This document shows positions 1 to 6,975 of a stretch of DNA of 20,582 nt, one piece after another. The stretch spans positions 1 through 20,582 of the forward strand of contig JBEHWX010000104.1 in assembly GCA_048498995.1 (NCBI GenBank), read 5' to 3'. The DNA is from JBEHWX01 sp048498995 (GTDB lineage: Bacteria > Bacteroidota > Ignavibacteria > OLB7). Every line of letters begins with the position of its first letter. The stretch's first letter is position 1. The translations under genes were made by a program, and so were the position numbers. Under the pieces are notes generated by a model. That model searched no databases. It had not been told where the DNA came from and saw only the letters and a list, made by a program, of their open reading frames with translations.

Positions 1-88
1 CAGGCGTGGGAGCGGAGTACCGTACACTCTCCCCCTGGTGAATGCTGACAGCGGGTCCGCAGCCATGGGCATACCTCTCAAAACACCG
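1..88. other. left-edge non-coding stretch
   Basis: No gene can be supported here. All three plus frames reach a stop between bases 39 and 106, so this could hold the last codons of a plus-strand gene that begins outside the window. The tail is too short to recognise. The stem-loop that follows at 89-128 would fit as the terminator of such a gene. Confidence 0.35.
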
Positions 89-128
89 AGCGGCCGCGTG
101 GGGTGATCGCTCATCGCGCGCGGCCGCT
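89..128. terminator. bidirectional rho-independent terminator
   Basis: A perfect 10-bp inverted repeat (AGCGGCCGCG at 89-98, CGCGGCCGCT at 119-128) encloses a 20-nt loop. On the plus strand it is followed by a T-rich run (TCGTTTTCC). On the minus strand the stem is followed by CGGTGTTTTGAG, again with four T. It can therefore end the minus-strand sigma-partner transcript (stop codon at 192) and any plus-strand gene entering from the left. A second, weaker stem (GGGCCG/CGGCCC, 141-169) without a T run lies between it and the stop codon. Confidence 0.55.
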
Positions 129-191
129 TCGTTTTCCGTTGGGCCGGTACCACGCTCCGGACACGGCCCACGGACTTTCGTCAGTCGATGG

Positions 192-1670
192 TCACTGCGG
201 GATGATGATCCGCTGCACCGCCTGCTCGCCGCGATCGGTGCTCACCGCCACCAGGTAGATCCCGCTCTTCAGCCCGGCCACGTCGATCATGACGCTCTCC
301 TTGCCGGCGCTCATACCGCGGCCACGAGCCACCGGGCGGACCTCGCGTCCCTGGATGTCCATGACCGCGATGCTCACCGTCCGCGCATCGCTCAGCTCGA
401 TCGTCAGCGTCGAGCGGTCGCGCGTCGGGTTCGGCGCCAGCGACGTGGCGACGATCGCGCCGTCGGAGGCACGCAGCAGATCGAGGTAGGGACGCTCGCC
501 GGTCATCCGCCGGGGCTGCGCCTCCGGCCGCTCCGTGGCGCCACCAGCCTCCTCGCTCCGACGCTTCGCCTCGCGCAGCTCCTTCTCGATGCCAGCGCGC
601 GCATCAGCGGGGAGAAGATCGAGGAAGCCGGGGACTGGACGGAACCAGATGATCACGTCGGGACGCCAGCCGTTCTCCTTCGCCGACGGATCTTCCTTCT
701 CGATCGACGTCACGAGAATCGGCACAAGGCTGCCGATCTCCCTGGCGAAGCGGGCACGCGCGGCGCTGTCGACCTGCTGCTGCAGCAGCCACCATTCGTG
801 CGTGTCCCTCGGCGTCTCCTCCAGGCGCCGCGCAAGATCCTCCGGAACGTCGGATGCCTCGTAGTCATACGAGCGGTAGGCGCCGAGATCGTCGGTGACG
901 AGCGTCGCGGCGAACGGGCCGGTCGGGAGGGCGCGGCCGAGCCGCTCCGGCTTCGCGAAGATCCGCGTGCCGTGCCGTCCGATCTGCATCGGCATCTGAT
1001 TCTCCGCCATCGTCACCCACACGCCATCCTCCTCGGCCACGATGCCGAGTCTGGCGAGCACGTCGGCAGGAAGCTGGAGCGTCCTGACGCCGGTAACGTC
1101 GAGTCCGTCGGAGCTCGGGGCATGGGCCGCGAGCATCCGCTTGCGCTCCTCCTCGCTGGCCGGCTCGATCCGGAAGGCGAGCGAGTCGGCGCCGCCGAGC
1201 GCCGTGCGTGCTCTTCCGCTCGCGCTATCCTCCGGAGCGAAGGAGGTTGGTGAGGCCTCATGCGCGGCGGCGCTCGTCGGAATCGCCATATCCCGCGTTG
1301 TCGGAGCGAGCGTCCCCTTCGGAGCCGCTTCGCGATCGGAGGCGGCCCGTTCAGTGGAAACCACGGCCGATCCGGTCGTTGCCGTCGCGGTTGCCGCTGG
1401 CGCGATCACCGCTGGCGCGATCACGCTCCGCGCGGCGTTGTGGGACGTGGCGCTGTCGGAGCCGGCATTCCGCGGCACCAGCAGCGCGAAGGTCATCAGG
1501 GTGAGGACCGAAAGAATTCCCGAGATCATGAGTGTTCTCCGTCGTGTGAATGAATGGTCACGACGGGTGTCGATCCGCGGCGCCGACTCCACGAGAGCCC
1601 TGATCTCCTCGAAGGAGATCGTGGCCCGACGCTCGGTCAGCCGCTCGATGTAGTGACGAAGCGTGGTCAT
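192..1670 (-). CDS. membrane-anchored sigma-factor partner (putative anti-sigma) with T9SS type A sorting domain
   Basis: A 492-aa protein encoded directly after the ECF sigma gene; start and stop share the tetranucleotide ATGA, so translation is probably coupled. Residues 1-45 are charged and presumably cytoplasmic, and about 46-65 form one membrane segment (ISGILSVLTLMTFALLV). Residues 70-145 are rich in Ala, Thr and Ser, a linker type common in exported proteins. The region 155-380 is not recognised. Residues about 410-492 look like a T9SS type A domain: it opens with LAPNPTRDRS, has the VMDIQGREV strand and a GIYLVAV strand near the end. The position after a sigma gene and the N-in membrane topology suggest an anti-sigma factor, but no zinc-type or FecR signature is visible, so that role is inferred. 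A 15-bp tandem duplication (1395-1424) encodes a repeated VIAPA unit. Confidence 0.82.
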   Translation of the reverse strand: MTTLRHYIERLTERRATISFEEIRALVESAPRIDTRRDHSFTRRRTLMISGILSVLTLMTFALLVPRNAGSDSATSHNAARSVIAPAVIAPAATATATTGSAVVSTERAASDREAAPKGTLAPTTRDMAIPTSAAAHEASPTSFAPEDSASGRARTALGGADSLAFRIEPASEEERKRMLAAHAPSSDGLDVTGVRTLQLPADVLARLGIVAEEDGVWVTMAENQMPMQIGRHGTRIFAKPERLGRALPTGPFAATLVTDDLGAYRSYDYEASDVPEDLARRLEETPRDTHEWWLLQQQVDSAARARFAREIGSLVPILVTSIEKEDPSAKENGWRPDVIIWFRPVPGFLDLLPADARAGIEKELREAKRRSEEAGGATERPEAQPRRMTGERPYLDLLRASDGAIVATSLAPNPTRDRSTLTIELSDARTVSIAVMDIQGREVRPVARGRGMSAGKESVMIDVAGLKSGIYLVAVSTDRGEQAVQRIIIPQ

Positions 1671-2419
1671 CGTCCGCTCCTGCCTGTTCGCGTGAAGGCC
1701 AGATGGCCGAAATCTCCGGTTGCATCGCCGCGCGTGGCCGGCATCATCGGTCCCTCCCTCGGATCATCCCTCCGCTCTTCGGCCGGCTCCTCCGTCGGCT
1801 CCTCCGTCGGCTCTTCCGGCGCGACGCCGAGAAGCTCGGCCAGACGGAGCCGTCCGCGATGCACGCGCACCTTGGCCGCCGAGAGAGATCCTCCCTGAAT
1901 GGCCGCGATCTCGGCCATCGGGAGTCCGACCAGCTCGTGCAGCATCACCGCCTCGCGCTGTCTGGCCGGGAGCCGCTCGAGCGCCTCGCGAAGAAGCGCG
2001 ATATCGGCGGCCACCTCCGGAGAGGTGGTCTGTGCCCTGAGCGTCTCCCGCTCCGGCTCCGGGAGGATCGCGAAGATCCGTCGTCGCCAGCGGGAGCGCC
2101 GGGCCAGCCGTCCGGCAATCGTGAAGAGATAGGAGAGGAAGGCCACGTCGTGCCGCACCCGCTCGAATCCCTCGAGCGCCTTCAGCACGGTCTCGCTCAC
2201 CAGATCGCGCGCATCCTCGTCCGAGTCGGTGATCGCGAAGGCATAGGCCTCCAGACGACCGTGGACCGGCTCGAGCGCGGCCAGGAAACGCTCCCTGACC
2301 GGACGTGCCTCGCGAAGCTCTCCGGTGGAGAGATCATCGCCGGCGCGTCCGACATCGAGGCGTGATTCCGGTTCCGACGGCATGTTCCGCCGCATGTGAC
2401 ACCCGCAAGATTGATACAC
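1667..2419 (-). CDS. ECF-type RNA polymerase sigma factor
   Basis: A 250-aa sigma-70 family protein of the extracytoplasmic-function class. Region 2 spans about residues 45-113 (FAITDSDEDARDLVSETVLKA core, then FLSYLFTIAGRLARR). Region 4 spans about 142-196 (LERLPARQREAVML, then the helix-turn-helix LPMAEIAAIQGGSLSAAKVR). Both regions are in the usual order with no region 3. A tail of about 55 residues after region 4 begins with a repeated EEPT motif made by a 12-bp tandem duplication (1785-1808) and is not typical. The GTG start at 2419 has a GGGGGAGGG Shine-Dalgarno-like stretch 8 nt upstream; an ATG at 2383 (238 aa) is the main alternative. It presumably directs polymerase to envelope or uptake genes, perhaps the divergent TonB locus; the target is inferred only from position. 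Confidence 0.9.
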   Translation of the reverse strand: MYQSCGCHMRRNMPSEPESRLDVGRAGDDLSTGELREARPVRERFLAALEPVHGRLEAYAFAITDSDEDARDLVSETVLKALEGFERVRHDVAFLSYLFTIAGRLARRSRWRRRIFAILPEPERETLRAQTTSPEVAADIALLREALERLPARQREAVMLHELVGLPMAEIAAIQGGSLSAAKVRVHRGRLRLAELLGVAPEEPTEEPTEEPAEERRDDPREGPMMPATRGDATGDFGHLAFTRTGRSGR

Positions 2420-2427
2420 GAGGAGGG

Positions 2428-2436
2428 CCCTCCCCC
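2428..2436 (-). promoter_or_regulatory. ribosome binding site of the sigma gene, inside a palindrome
   Basis: The minus strand reads GGGGGAGGG eight nucleotides before the GTG at 2419, which is the reason for preferring that start. Part of it belongs to the perfect 12-bp palindrome GGAGGGCCCTCC (2422-2433), so the site could be partly hidden by local pairing. Confidence 0.5.
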
Positions 2437-2440
2437 GAGA

Positions 2441-2460
2441 CTCCGGCCCATCGGCCGGAG
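2441..2460 (-). promoter_or_regulatory. 8-bp hairpin in the sigma gene leader
   Basis: CTCCGGCC and GGCCGGAG form a perfect 8-bp stem around a 4-nt loop, 22 bp upstream of the GTG start. It could be an operator for dimeric protein binding or an RNA stem in the 5' leader. There is no T run that would make it a terminator. Confidence 0.4.
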
Positions 2461-2611
2461 CGGCATGCGAAGGTAAGTGACGCGGCGGGTGAGGAGGTTA
2501 CATTGGCCTGGAGCATGCATCGCCGCGGCACCGAGCAACCGTGCCACGCCCAACATTTCGTTACACGTGATCCGGTCCGCCTCCGCGACAACGCAGCCCC
2601 GGCGCCGGTCT

Positions 2612-2652
2612 GATTCACTATTCCCCCCGGAATGCTCACATGTGAGTGAATC
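2612..2652. promoter_or_regulatory. nested inverted repeats, operator-like
   Basis: The outer 8-bp arms GATTCACT (2612-2619) and AGTGAATC (2645-2652) are perfectly complementary. Between them lie ATTCC-CCCC-GGAAT (2620-2633) and CTCACATGTGAG (2635-2646), the latter overlapping the right arm. This is about 165 bp upstream of the TonB receptor start and 193 bp upstream of the sigma start, so it could control either or both. Confidence 0.4.
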
Positions 2653-2815
2653 GAGATTTCCGACTATGGTCTACCGGAGCTCCTGTCGACGAAACACATT
2701 CTCCATCTTCCGACACGACATAAGCCCCCGCCCTACGGATCGACCATGAGCGCGCGCGCGCCGATCGCGCCGACCCGTCGCTGAATCCAATCCGACAACA
2801 CAAATCAAGCGTCGT

Positions 2816-5227
2816 ATGCCCGCAACCCGCAGATCCGTTGCGGGAGGGAATTGCCATGCCCTTTCGGTGGCACTGCTCCTCCTGCTGAGCTCCGTCTCTC
2901 TTCGCGCACAGGAATCCACCGGCTCCATCTCCGGTCGCGTCGCCAGCCGCGACGGCACGCTGATGGCCCGCGCCACCATCTCGATCGACAACGGTAAACA
3001 GGGAGCCATCGCCAAGTCCGACGGCTCCTTCACCGTGACCAGCGTGGCCGCCGGCGAGCACCAGCTCGTGGTGTCGCACGTCGGCTACACTCCCTTCAAA
3101 ACCACGATCACCGTGCACGCGGGGGTGACCGAGCAGGTCGAGATCATCCTGGACGAGCGTCCGACCGGATCGACCATCGTGGTCAATGCTCCGCGCGTCG
3201 AGTATCGTCCCCGGCTGTCGAGCACCGCGCTCAAGACCACCACGCCGCTGATCGAGACGCCGGCCACCGTGCAGATCGTCACCGCCGAGCGGCTCACCGA
3301 TCAGCGCGCCGATCGCGTCAGCGACATGTTCGACTACATGACCGGCATCGTGCAGGGAGGCGGGCAGCGCGCGCAGGATTATCTGATGCGCGGCTTCGGC
3401 GTGGACAACCGATTCATCCCGTATCAGATCGACGGCATCTCCGGCGGCGTCTGGCGCCAGCACGAGCCGCCGGCGGCGATCATCGAGCGGATCGAATATC
3501 TGAAGGGGCCGAGCTCCACGCTTTACGGCATCACCCAGCTCGGCGGCCTGATCAACTACGTCACCAAGAAGCCGAAGGCCTCGCGCGAGGCGAGCATCGA
3601 GCTGCGCCACTCCACCTACGCCAGCGACGTCTCGCCGCTCGGCGCCCGCAACAGCGCCGACGTGGCGGCCGATCTCACCGGACCGATCGATGACGACGGC
3701 ACGTTCCTCTACCGCGTGATCGCCAATCACATCAACACCACCTCCTACCGTCAGGATGTGAGCGAGGCGAGTCTCGACCTGCTTCCGGAGATCACCTGGA
3801 ACGTCGACGACGCCACGCAGATCACCGCGTCGATGAACGTGAACGTCGACAAGGGAAGCTGGGACGAGTTCCTGCCGGTGCCGGGACGCGACCTGGCGAA
3901 GGTGCCGGATATCCGCACCCGGATCAATGAGCCGTCGGACAACTACTGGGACTACGGCTGGGGGCTCGGCTACATCGCGCGGCACGTGCTGAACGAGAAC
4001 TGGGTGATCAGCTCCGCCGGACGCCACACCGAGCGGATGGATGGCCGACGTCTGTTCGAGTTCAAGGGGCTGGCCAAGGACAACGTCACGATGCAGCGCC
4101 AGTGGCGCGACCAAGCCAACGAGCGCTATTACACCTACTTCGACGTGACCTCCGAGGGGCACATCCTCACCGGCCCGGTTCAGCACACGCTGCTGATCGG
4201 CGCCACCGCCGGCAACGAGCTGATCCACTTCGACCGGCGGAACATCCGCGGCGACTCGACGCTGAACATCAACATCTACGAGCCGGTCCATCAGGCGCGC
4301 ATCCTGGAGCCGGCCAAGCCGGGCTATGACCGGCACTGGAACAACGTGTTCCTCGGCGGCTACCTGCAGGATCAGATCGAGCTCATCCGGCAGGTCCAGC
4401 TCGTGGCCGGCGTGCAGTATACCAGCGCGTCGACGCATCACGAGGAGCGGCGCGCCGGACTCACGTTCGACAAGTTCGACGCCGGGTTCTCGCCGCGCGT
4501 CGGCCTGGTGCTTCTGCCGCTCGACTACCTCTCGGTCTTCGGCTCCTACAGCACCTCGTTCAGCCCGACCAATGCCGAGCAGGAGAACGCCGAGGGGAAC
4601 ATCGACTTCGAGCCGCAGACCGGAGCGCAGATGGAGGCAGGGGTGAAGTGCGATCTGCTCGACGGCCGCGTGGGAGGATCGGTCGCGGTCTATCAGCTCG
4701 ACTATCGCAACGCGCTCAACGCCACCGGCCAGCTCAACCCGAACGGCAACACGGTCTACGTGCAGAGCGGACGCTCCCGCAGCCGCGGGGTCGAGCTCGA
4801 TCTCTACGCGGCCCCGATGCGCGGACTCTACCTGACGCTCGGCTATGCCTACACCGATGCCCGCGTTCTGGAGGATGTGACCGCGAGCCGCGTCGGACAG
4901 CGGCTCCCCTACGTTCCCTACAACAGCGCGAACGCCTGGGCCACCTATCGGCTCCCGATCGAGTCCCTTCAGGGGTTGAAGCTCGGGCTCGGCGCCACCA
5001 CGCTCGGCGAGCGTCCGACGGAGTTCCCGACGGCGACCGGACTGGTGCTCTCCCTCCCGTCGTACGTCCGCTTCGACGGCCTGGTCTCCTGGGACTTCAC
5101 CGGCGCGACGATCGCGGTGAACGTGAACAACCTCTTCGACCGGGGATACTGGGCCAGCGGCGGCGTAAGCCGGATCATCCCCGGCACGCCTCGGACGGTC
5201 CGCACCTCGCTGCAGGTACGGATGTGA
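2816..5227 (+). CDS. TonB-dependent siderophore-type outer-membrane receptor
   Basis: An 803-aa protein for active uptake of a ligand across the outer membrane using TonB energy. A signal peptide covers residues 1-31 (hydrophobic ALSVALLLLLSSVSLRA, cleavage before QE). Residues 34-113 form a carboxypeptidase-regulatory-like beta domain (GSISGRV, SDGSFTVTSVAAGEHQLVVSHVGY), common on FCB receptors. The plug is at about 148-252, with LIETPATVQIVTAERL, YLMRGFGVDNR, and KGPSSTLYGITQLGGLINYVTKKP, a pattern typical of the siderophore receptor subfamily. The 22-strand barrel fills the rest and ends in an odd-even strand (TVRTSLQVRM). It heads a six-gene same-strand locus. No N-terminal signalling (STN) domain is present, so it should not signal to a sigma regulator in the FecA manner. 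The start has no Shine-Dalgarno sequence. Substrate unknown. Confidence 0.95.
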   Translation: MPATRRSVAGGNCHALSVALLLLLSSVSLRAQESTGSISGRVASRDGTLMARATISIDNGKQGAIAKSDGSFTVTSVAAGEHQLVVSHVGYTPFKTTITVHAGVTEQVEIILDERPTGSTIVVNAPRVEYRPRLSSTALKTTTPLIETPATVQIVTAERLTDQRADRVSDMFDYMTGIVQGGGQRAQDYLMRGFGVDNRFIPYQIDGISGGVWRQHEPPAAIIERIEYLKGPSSTLYGITQLGGLINYVTKKPKASREASIELRHSTYASDVSPLGARNSADVAADLTGPIDDDGTFLYRVIANHINTTSYRQDVSEASLDLLPEITWNVDDATQITASMNVNVDKGSWDEFLPVPGRDLAKVPDIRTRINEPSDNYWDYGWGLGYIARHVLNENWVISSAGRHTERMDGRRLFEFKGLAKDNVTMQRQWRDQANERYYTYFDVTSEGHILTGPVQHTLLIGATAGNELIHFDRRNIRGDSTLNINIYEPVHQARILEPAKPGYDRHWNNVFLGGYLQDQIELIRQVQLVAGVQYTSASTHHEERRAGLTFDKFDAGFSPRVGLVLLPLDYLSVFGSYSTSFSPTNAEQENAEGNIDFEPQTGAQMEAGVKCDLLDGRVGGSVAVYQLDYRNALNATGQLNPNGNTVYVQSGRSRSRGVELDLYAAPMRGLYLTLGYAYTDARVLEDVTASRVGQRLPYVPYNSANAWATYRLPIESLQGLKLGLGATTLGERPTEFPTATGLVLSLPSYVRFDGLVSWDFTGATIAVNVNNLFDRGYWASGGVSRIIPGTPRTVRTSLQVRM

Positions 5228-5237
5228 TCATCCCCGC

Positions 5238-5287
5238 ATTCCCCCGATGCGACGCGCGATCCCACGAGGCGCGGCAGCATCGGGAAT
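5238..5287 (+). promoter_or_regulatory. intercistronic stem-loop after the TonB receptor
   Basis: CCCGATGC (5243-5250) pairs with GCATCGGG (5277-5284). With a 2-nt bulge the stem extends to ATTCCC/GGGAAT, and an inner GCGC/GCGC pair is possible. It begins 11 nt after the receptor stop and has no T run, so it looks more like an mRNA-stabilising or partial-attenuation hairpin than a full terminator. It may set different expression levels for the receptor and the genes downstream. Confidence 0.45.
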
Positions 5288-5362
5288 CACGTCGCTGCGC
5301 AATCGCTCCGCGGGTCCGGCCAGGGCACGCCGAGCATATACATCTACAATCCGATCATCGAC

Positions 5363-6151
5363 ATGCTTCGTCATAACATCGCTCGTTCTCTCGTCGCCCT
5401 CCTGCCGCCGGTCGCTCTGTTCCTGTTGGTTGCCTCCGCGCTTCAGGCCCAGCAGGATACGCCCGGGAGCACGCATCTGTTCATCACCTACCGCTGCTCG
5501 GCGGCCAATCGTCCCACGTTCCGCCAGGCACTGAAGTCCGACGGCATCCGCAGGTTCGAGGAGTGGAAGCGCGCCGGCGTGATCTCGGATTACCTTCTGC
5601 TGTTCAATCAGTTCGTCGACGCCAACACCTGGGACGCGATGGTGGTGCTCCGCTTCGAGCGCTACGCGCAGACGGCGCGCTGGCGCGAGGTCGAGCAGGA
5701 GTCGCCGGGAGGGCTCACGCAGGAGATGCTGAAGCTGGCCACGCCGGAAACCTCCTACCTGGCCGATCTCGTCCTCTCCAACGGCACGCGGGGAGACCGC
5801 TCGACGTCGATCTTCGTGGTGATTCCCTACGAGTACCGGTCGCGCGGCGAATACCTCAACTACATCCAGACCTACGGCATTCCGCAGTTCGACGGATGGA
5901 TCAAGGAAGGGGTGATCGCCAACTACGGCATCTACCTGAACCAGCACGCGCCGGGGAAGCCGTGGGACGTTCTCCTCATCTTCGAATACAAGGGGATCGA
6001 GGGGCTGGCGAAGCGGGATCTGATCAAGACCAAGGTCCGCGAGGAGCTGGCGGGGGATCCCTCCTGGAAGCTGCTGTCGGATTCGAAGCAGGAGTTCCGC
6101 ACCGAGCACGAGGTCGTGATGGCCAACGCGCTGCAGGGGAACGGCAAGTGA
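5363..6151 (+). CDS. exported protein with two tandem alpha/beta (dimeric-barrel-like) domains, paralogue 1
   Basis: A 262-aa protein of unrecognised family. The signal peptide (residues 1-29, ending ALQA) predicts periplasmic or secreted location. The mature part has two similar domains, about 36-115 and 147-235. Each has a first beta strand, a helix rich in Arg, Phe and Trp, a GVI-x-x-Y turn, a strand ending in an Asn (FNQ, YLNQ) and a WD pair (90-91, 201-202) opening a hydrophobic strand. This order suggests a ferredoxin-like alpha/beta fold as in dimeric alpha/beta-barrel proteins; the two domains could pair within one chain. The gene lies 135 bp after the receptor gene and overlaps the next gene by 4 bp. 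A periplasmic binding or enzymatic role beside the receptor is inferred; no catalytic residue can be assigned. Confidence 0.8.
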   Translation: MLRHNIARSLVALLPPVALFLLVASALQAQQDTPGSTHLFITYRCSAANRPTFRQALKSDGIRRFEEWKRAGVISDYLLLFNQFVDANTWDAMVVLRFERYAQTARWREVEQESPGGLTQEMLKLATPETSYLADLVLSNGTRGDRSTSIFVVIPYEYRSRGEYLNYIQTYGIPQFDGWIKEGVIANYGIYLNQHAPGKPWDVLLIFEYKGIEGLAKRDLIKTKVREELAGDPSWKLLSDSKQEFRTEHEVVMANALQGNGK

Positions 6152-6942
6152 TCCGCTCCGCGCGTCGGATCGCGGCGGCCGGCCTGATGCTCGCCGCCGC
6201 GATCATCGCGGTCGTCGATGTCCCGTCGGCAGCCGGGGAGGGGGCGTCGACGATCTGCATTACCTACCGCGTAACGCCGGCGAGGCGCGCGGAGATCCGA
6301 GGCCGCTTCGCGACGATTCTGCTCCCGAGGCTTCAGGCCTGGTGCGCCGCGTCGCCGGGGGCGGAGGTCTCGCTGCTGGAGGCCACGACGACGCGGACGA
6401 GCGGCGCGTGGGACTTCCTGGTTCTTCTCAGACTCGCATCCTCGGAGCGGCTCTCGGCCTGGTGGGAGCGGGAGCGGACGATGCCGGCCGGACTCCTTCC
6501 CGAGGAGCATGAGGGGATCGAGGAGATTCATTCCTCCCTCGTCGAATCCCTTGCCGAAGCGCGCGCGCCGATCGGGCCCCGCACGCTCGTGCTGGCGCGC
6601 TACTACGGCCACACCGATCCCGAGCAGTATCCCGACTATGTCCGCGCCTATCTGGCGCCGGAGCTCGACGCCTGGCGCGGTAGCGGCATGATCGACGGCT
6701 ACGCGGTCCTGGTGAACCCGTTTCCGCAGGGTCGCGCCTGGGATATTCTTCTGCTGCAGTATTACCGGACCGACGAGGACCTTTCGCGACGCGAGGATGT
6801 CCGCGGCGCCACGATCGACTCGCTCCGGAAGAACCCCGCCTGGATCATGCTCCACGACGCCAAGAGCGCCTATCGCACGTCGAGCGAGCCGGAGAATGTG
6901 GCGGTGATAGCGCGCCCGGTCATCGCCGGAAACACGCGGTGA
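6148..6942 (+). CDS. exported protein with two tandem alpha/beta (dimeric-barrel-like) domains, paralogue 2
   Basis: A 264-aa paralogue of the preceding protein with matching length and layout. The GTG start at 6148 overlaps the previous stop (GTGA), which places the signal peptide (residues 1-30, hydrophobic AAAGLMLAAAIIAVV, ending SAAG) right at the N-terminus; an upstream extension would remove it. Domain A (about 34-115) is the more divergent copy, with WD at 88-89 but without the Asn-containing strand. Domain B (about 145-230) keeps YAVLVNPFPQGRAWDILLL and resembles both domains of paralogue 1. Cysteines are few (36 and 66), so disulfide chemistry is not the theme. The two proteins probably arose by tandem gene duplication and may form a heteromer. 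Function unknown. A 33-bp gap leads to the barrel gene, so co-transcription is likely. Confidence 0.8.
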   Translation: MIRSARRIAAAGLMLAAAIIAVVDVPSAAGEGASTICITYRVTPARRAEIRGRFATILLPRLQAWCAASPGAEVSLLEATTTRTSGAWDFLVLLRLASSERLSAWWERERTMPAGLLPEEHEGIEEIHSSLVESLAEARAPIGPRTLVLARYYGHTDPEQYPDYVRAYLAPELDAWRGSGMIDGYAVLVNPFPQGRAWDILLLQYYRTDEDLSRREDVRGATIDSLRKNPAWIMLHDAKSAYRTSSEPENVAVIARPVIAGNTR

Positions 6943-6975
6943 CCGGCAACATCAGCCCCTCCTCCCGTCGACACG

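Larger units (their letters stand above)
2420..2815. promoter_or_regulatory. divergent intergenic region with stacked palindromes
   Basis: About 400 bp separate the sigma gene (minus) from the TonB receptor gene (plus), and no gene is seen. On the sigma side lie the palindrome 2422-2433 and a hairpin 2441-2460 (CTCCGGCC, loop CATC, GGCCGGAG). In the middle lies a nested structure, 2612-2652: outer arms GATTCACT/AGTGAATC, an inner hairpin ATTCC-CCCC-GGAAT (2620-2633) and the palindrome CTCACATGTGAG (2635-2646). No TAnnTTTG box and no riboswitch signature was found. The last 160 bp before the receptor start are without clear structure apart from a short GC alternation near 2751-2760. Confidence 0.5.

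Noticed and set aside
42..1253. Plus-strand open frame (403 codons) opposite the sigma partner
   Set aside because: The minus-strand protein has a membrane segment and T9SS domain and is coupled to the sigma gene; the plus frame is compositionally odd and unrecognised.
2653..2815. Cobalamin or other riboswitch upstream of the TonB receptor
   Set aside because: I looked for the conserved B12 box and similar cores in the leader and found none; only short GC-rich alternation is seen.
2636..4441. Long minus-strand open frame (601 codons) opposite the TonB receptor
   Set aside because: The receptor on the plus strand has clear domains over the whole length. The antisense frame is His/Asp/Arg/Val-rich low-complexity sequence, as expected from the complement of GC-rich codons.
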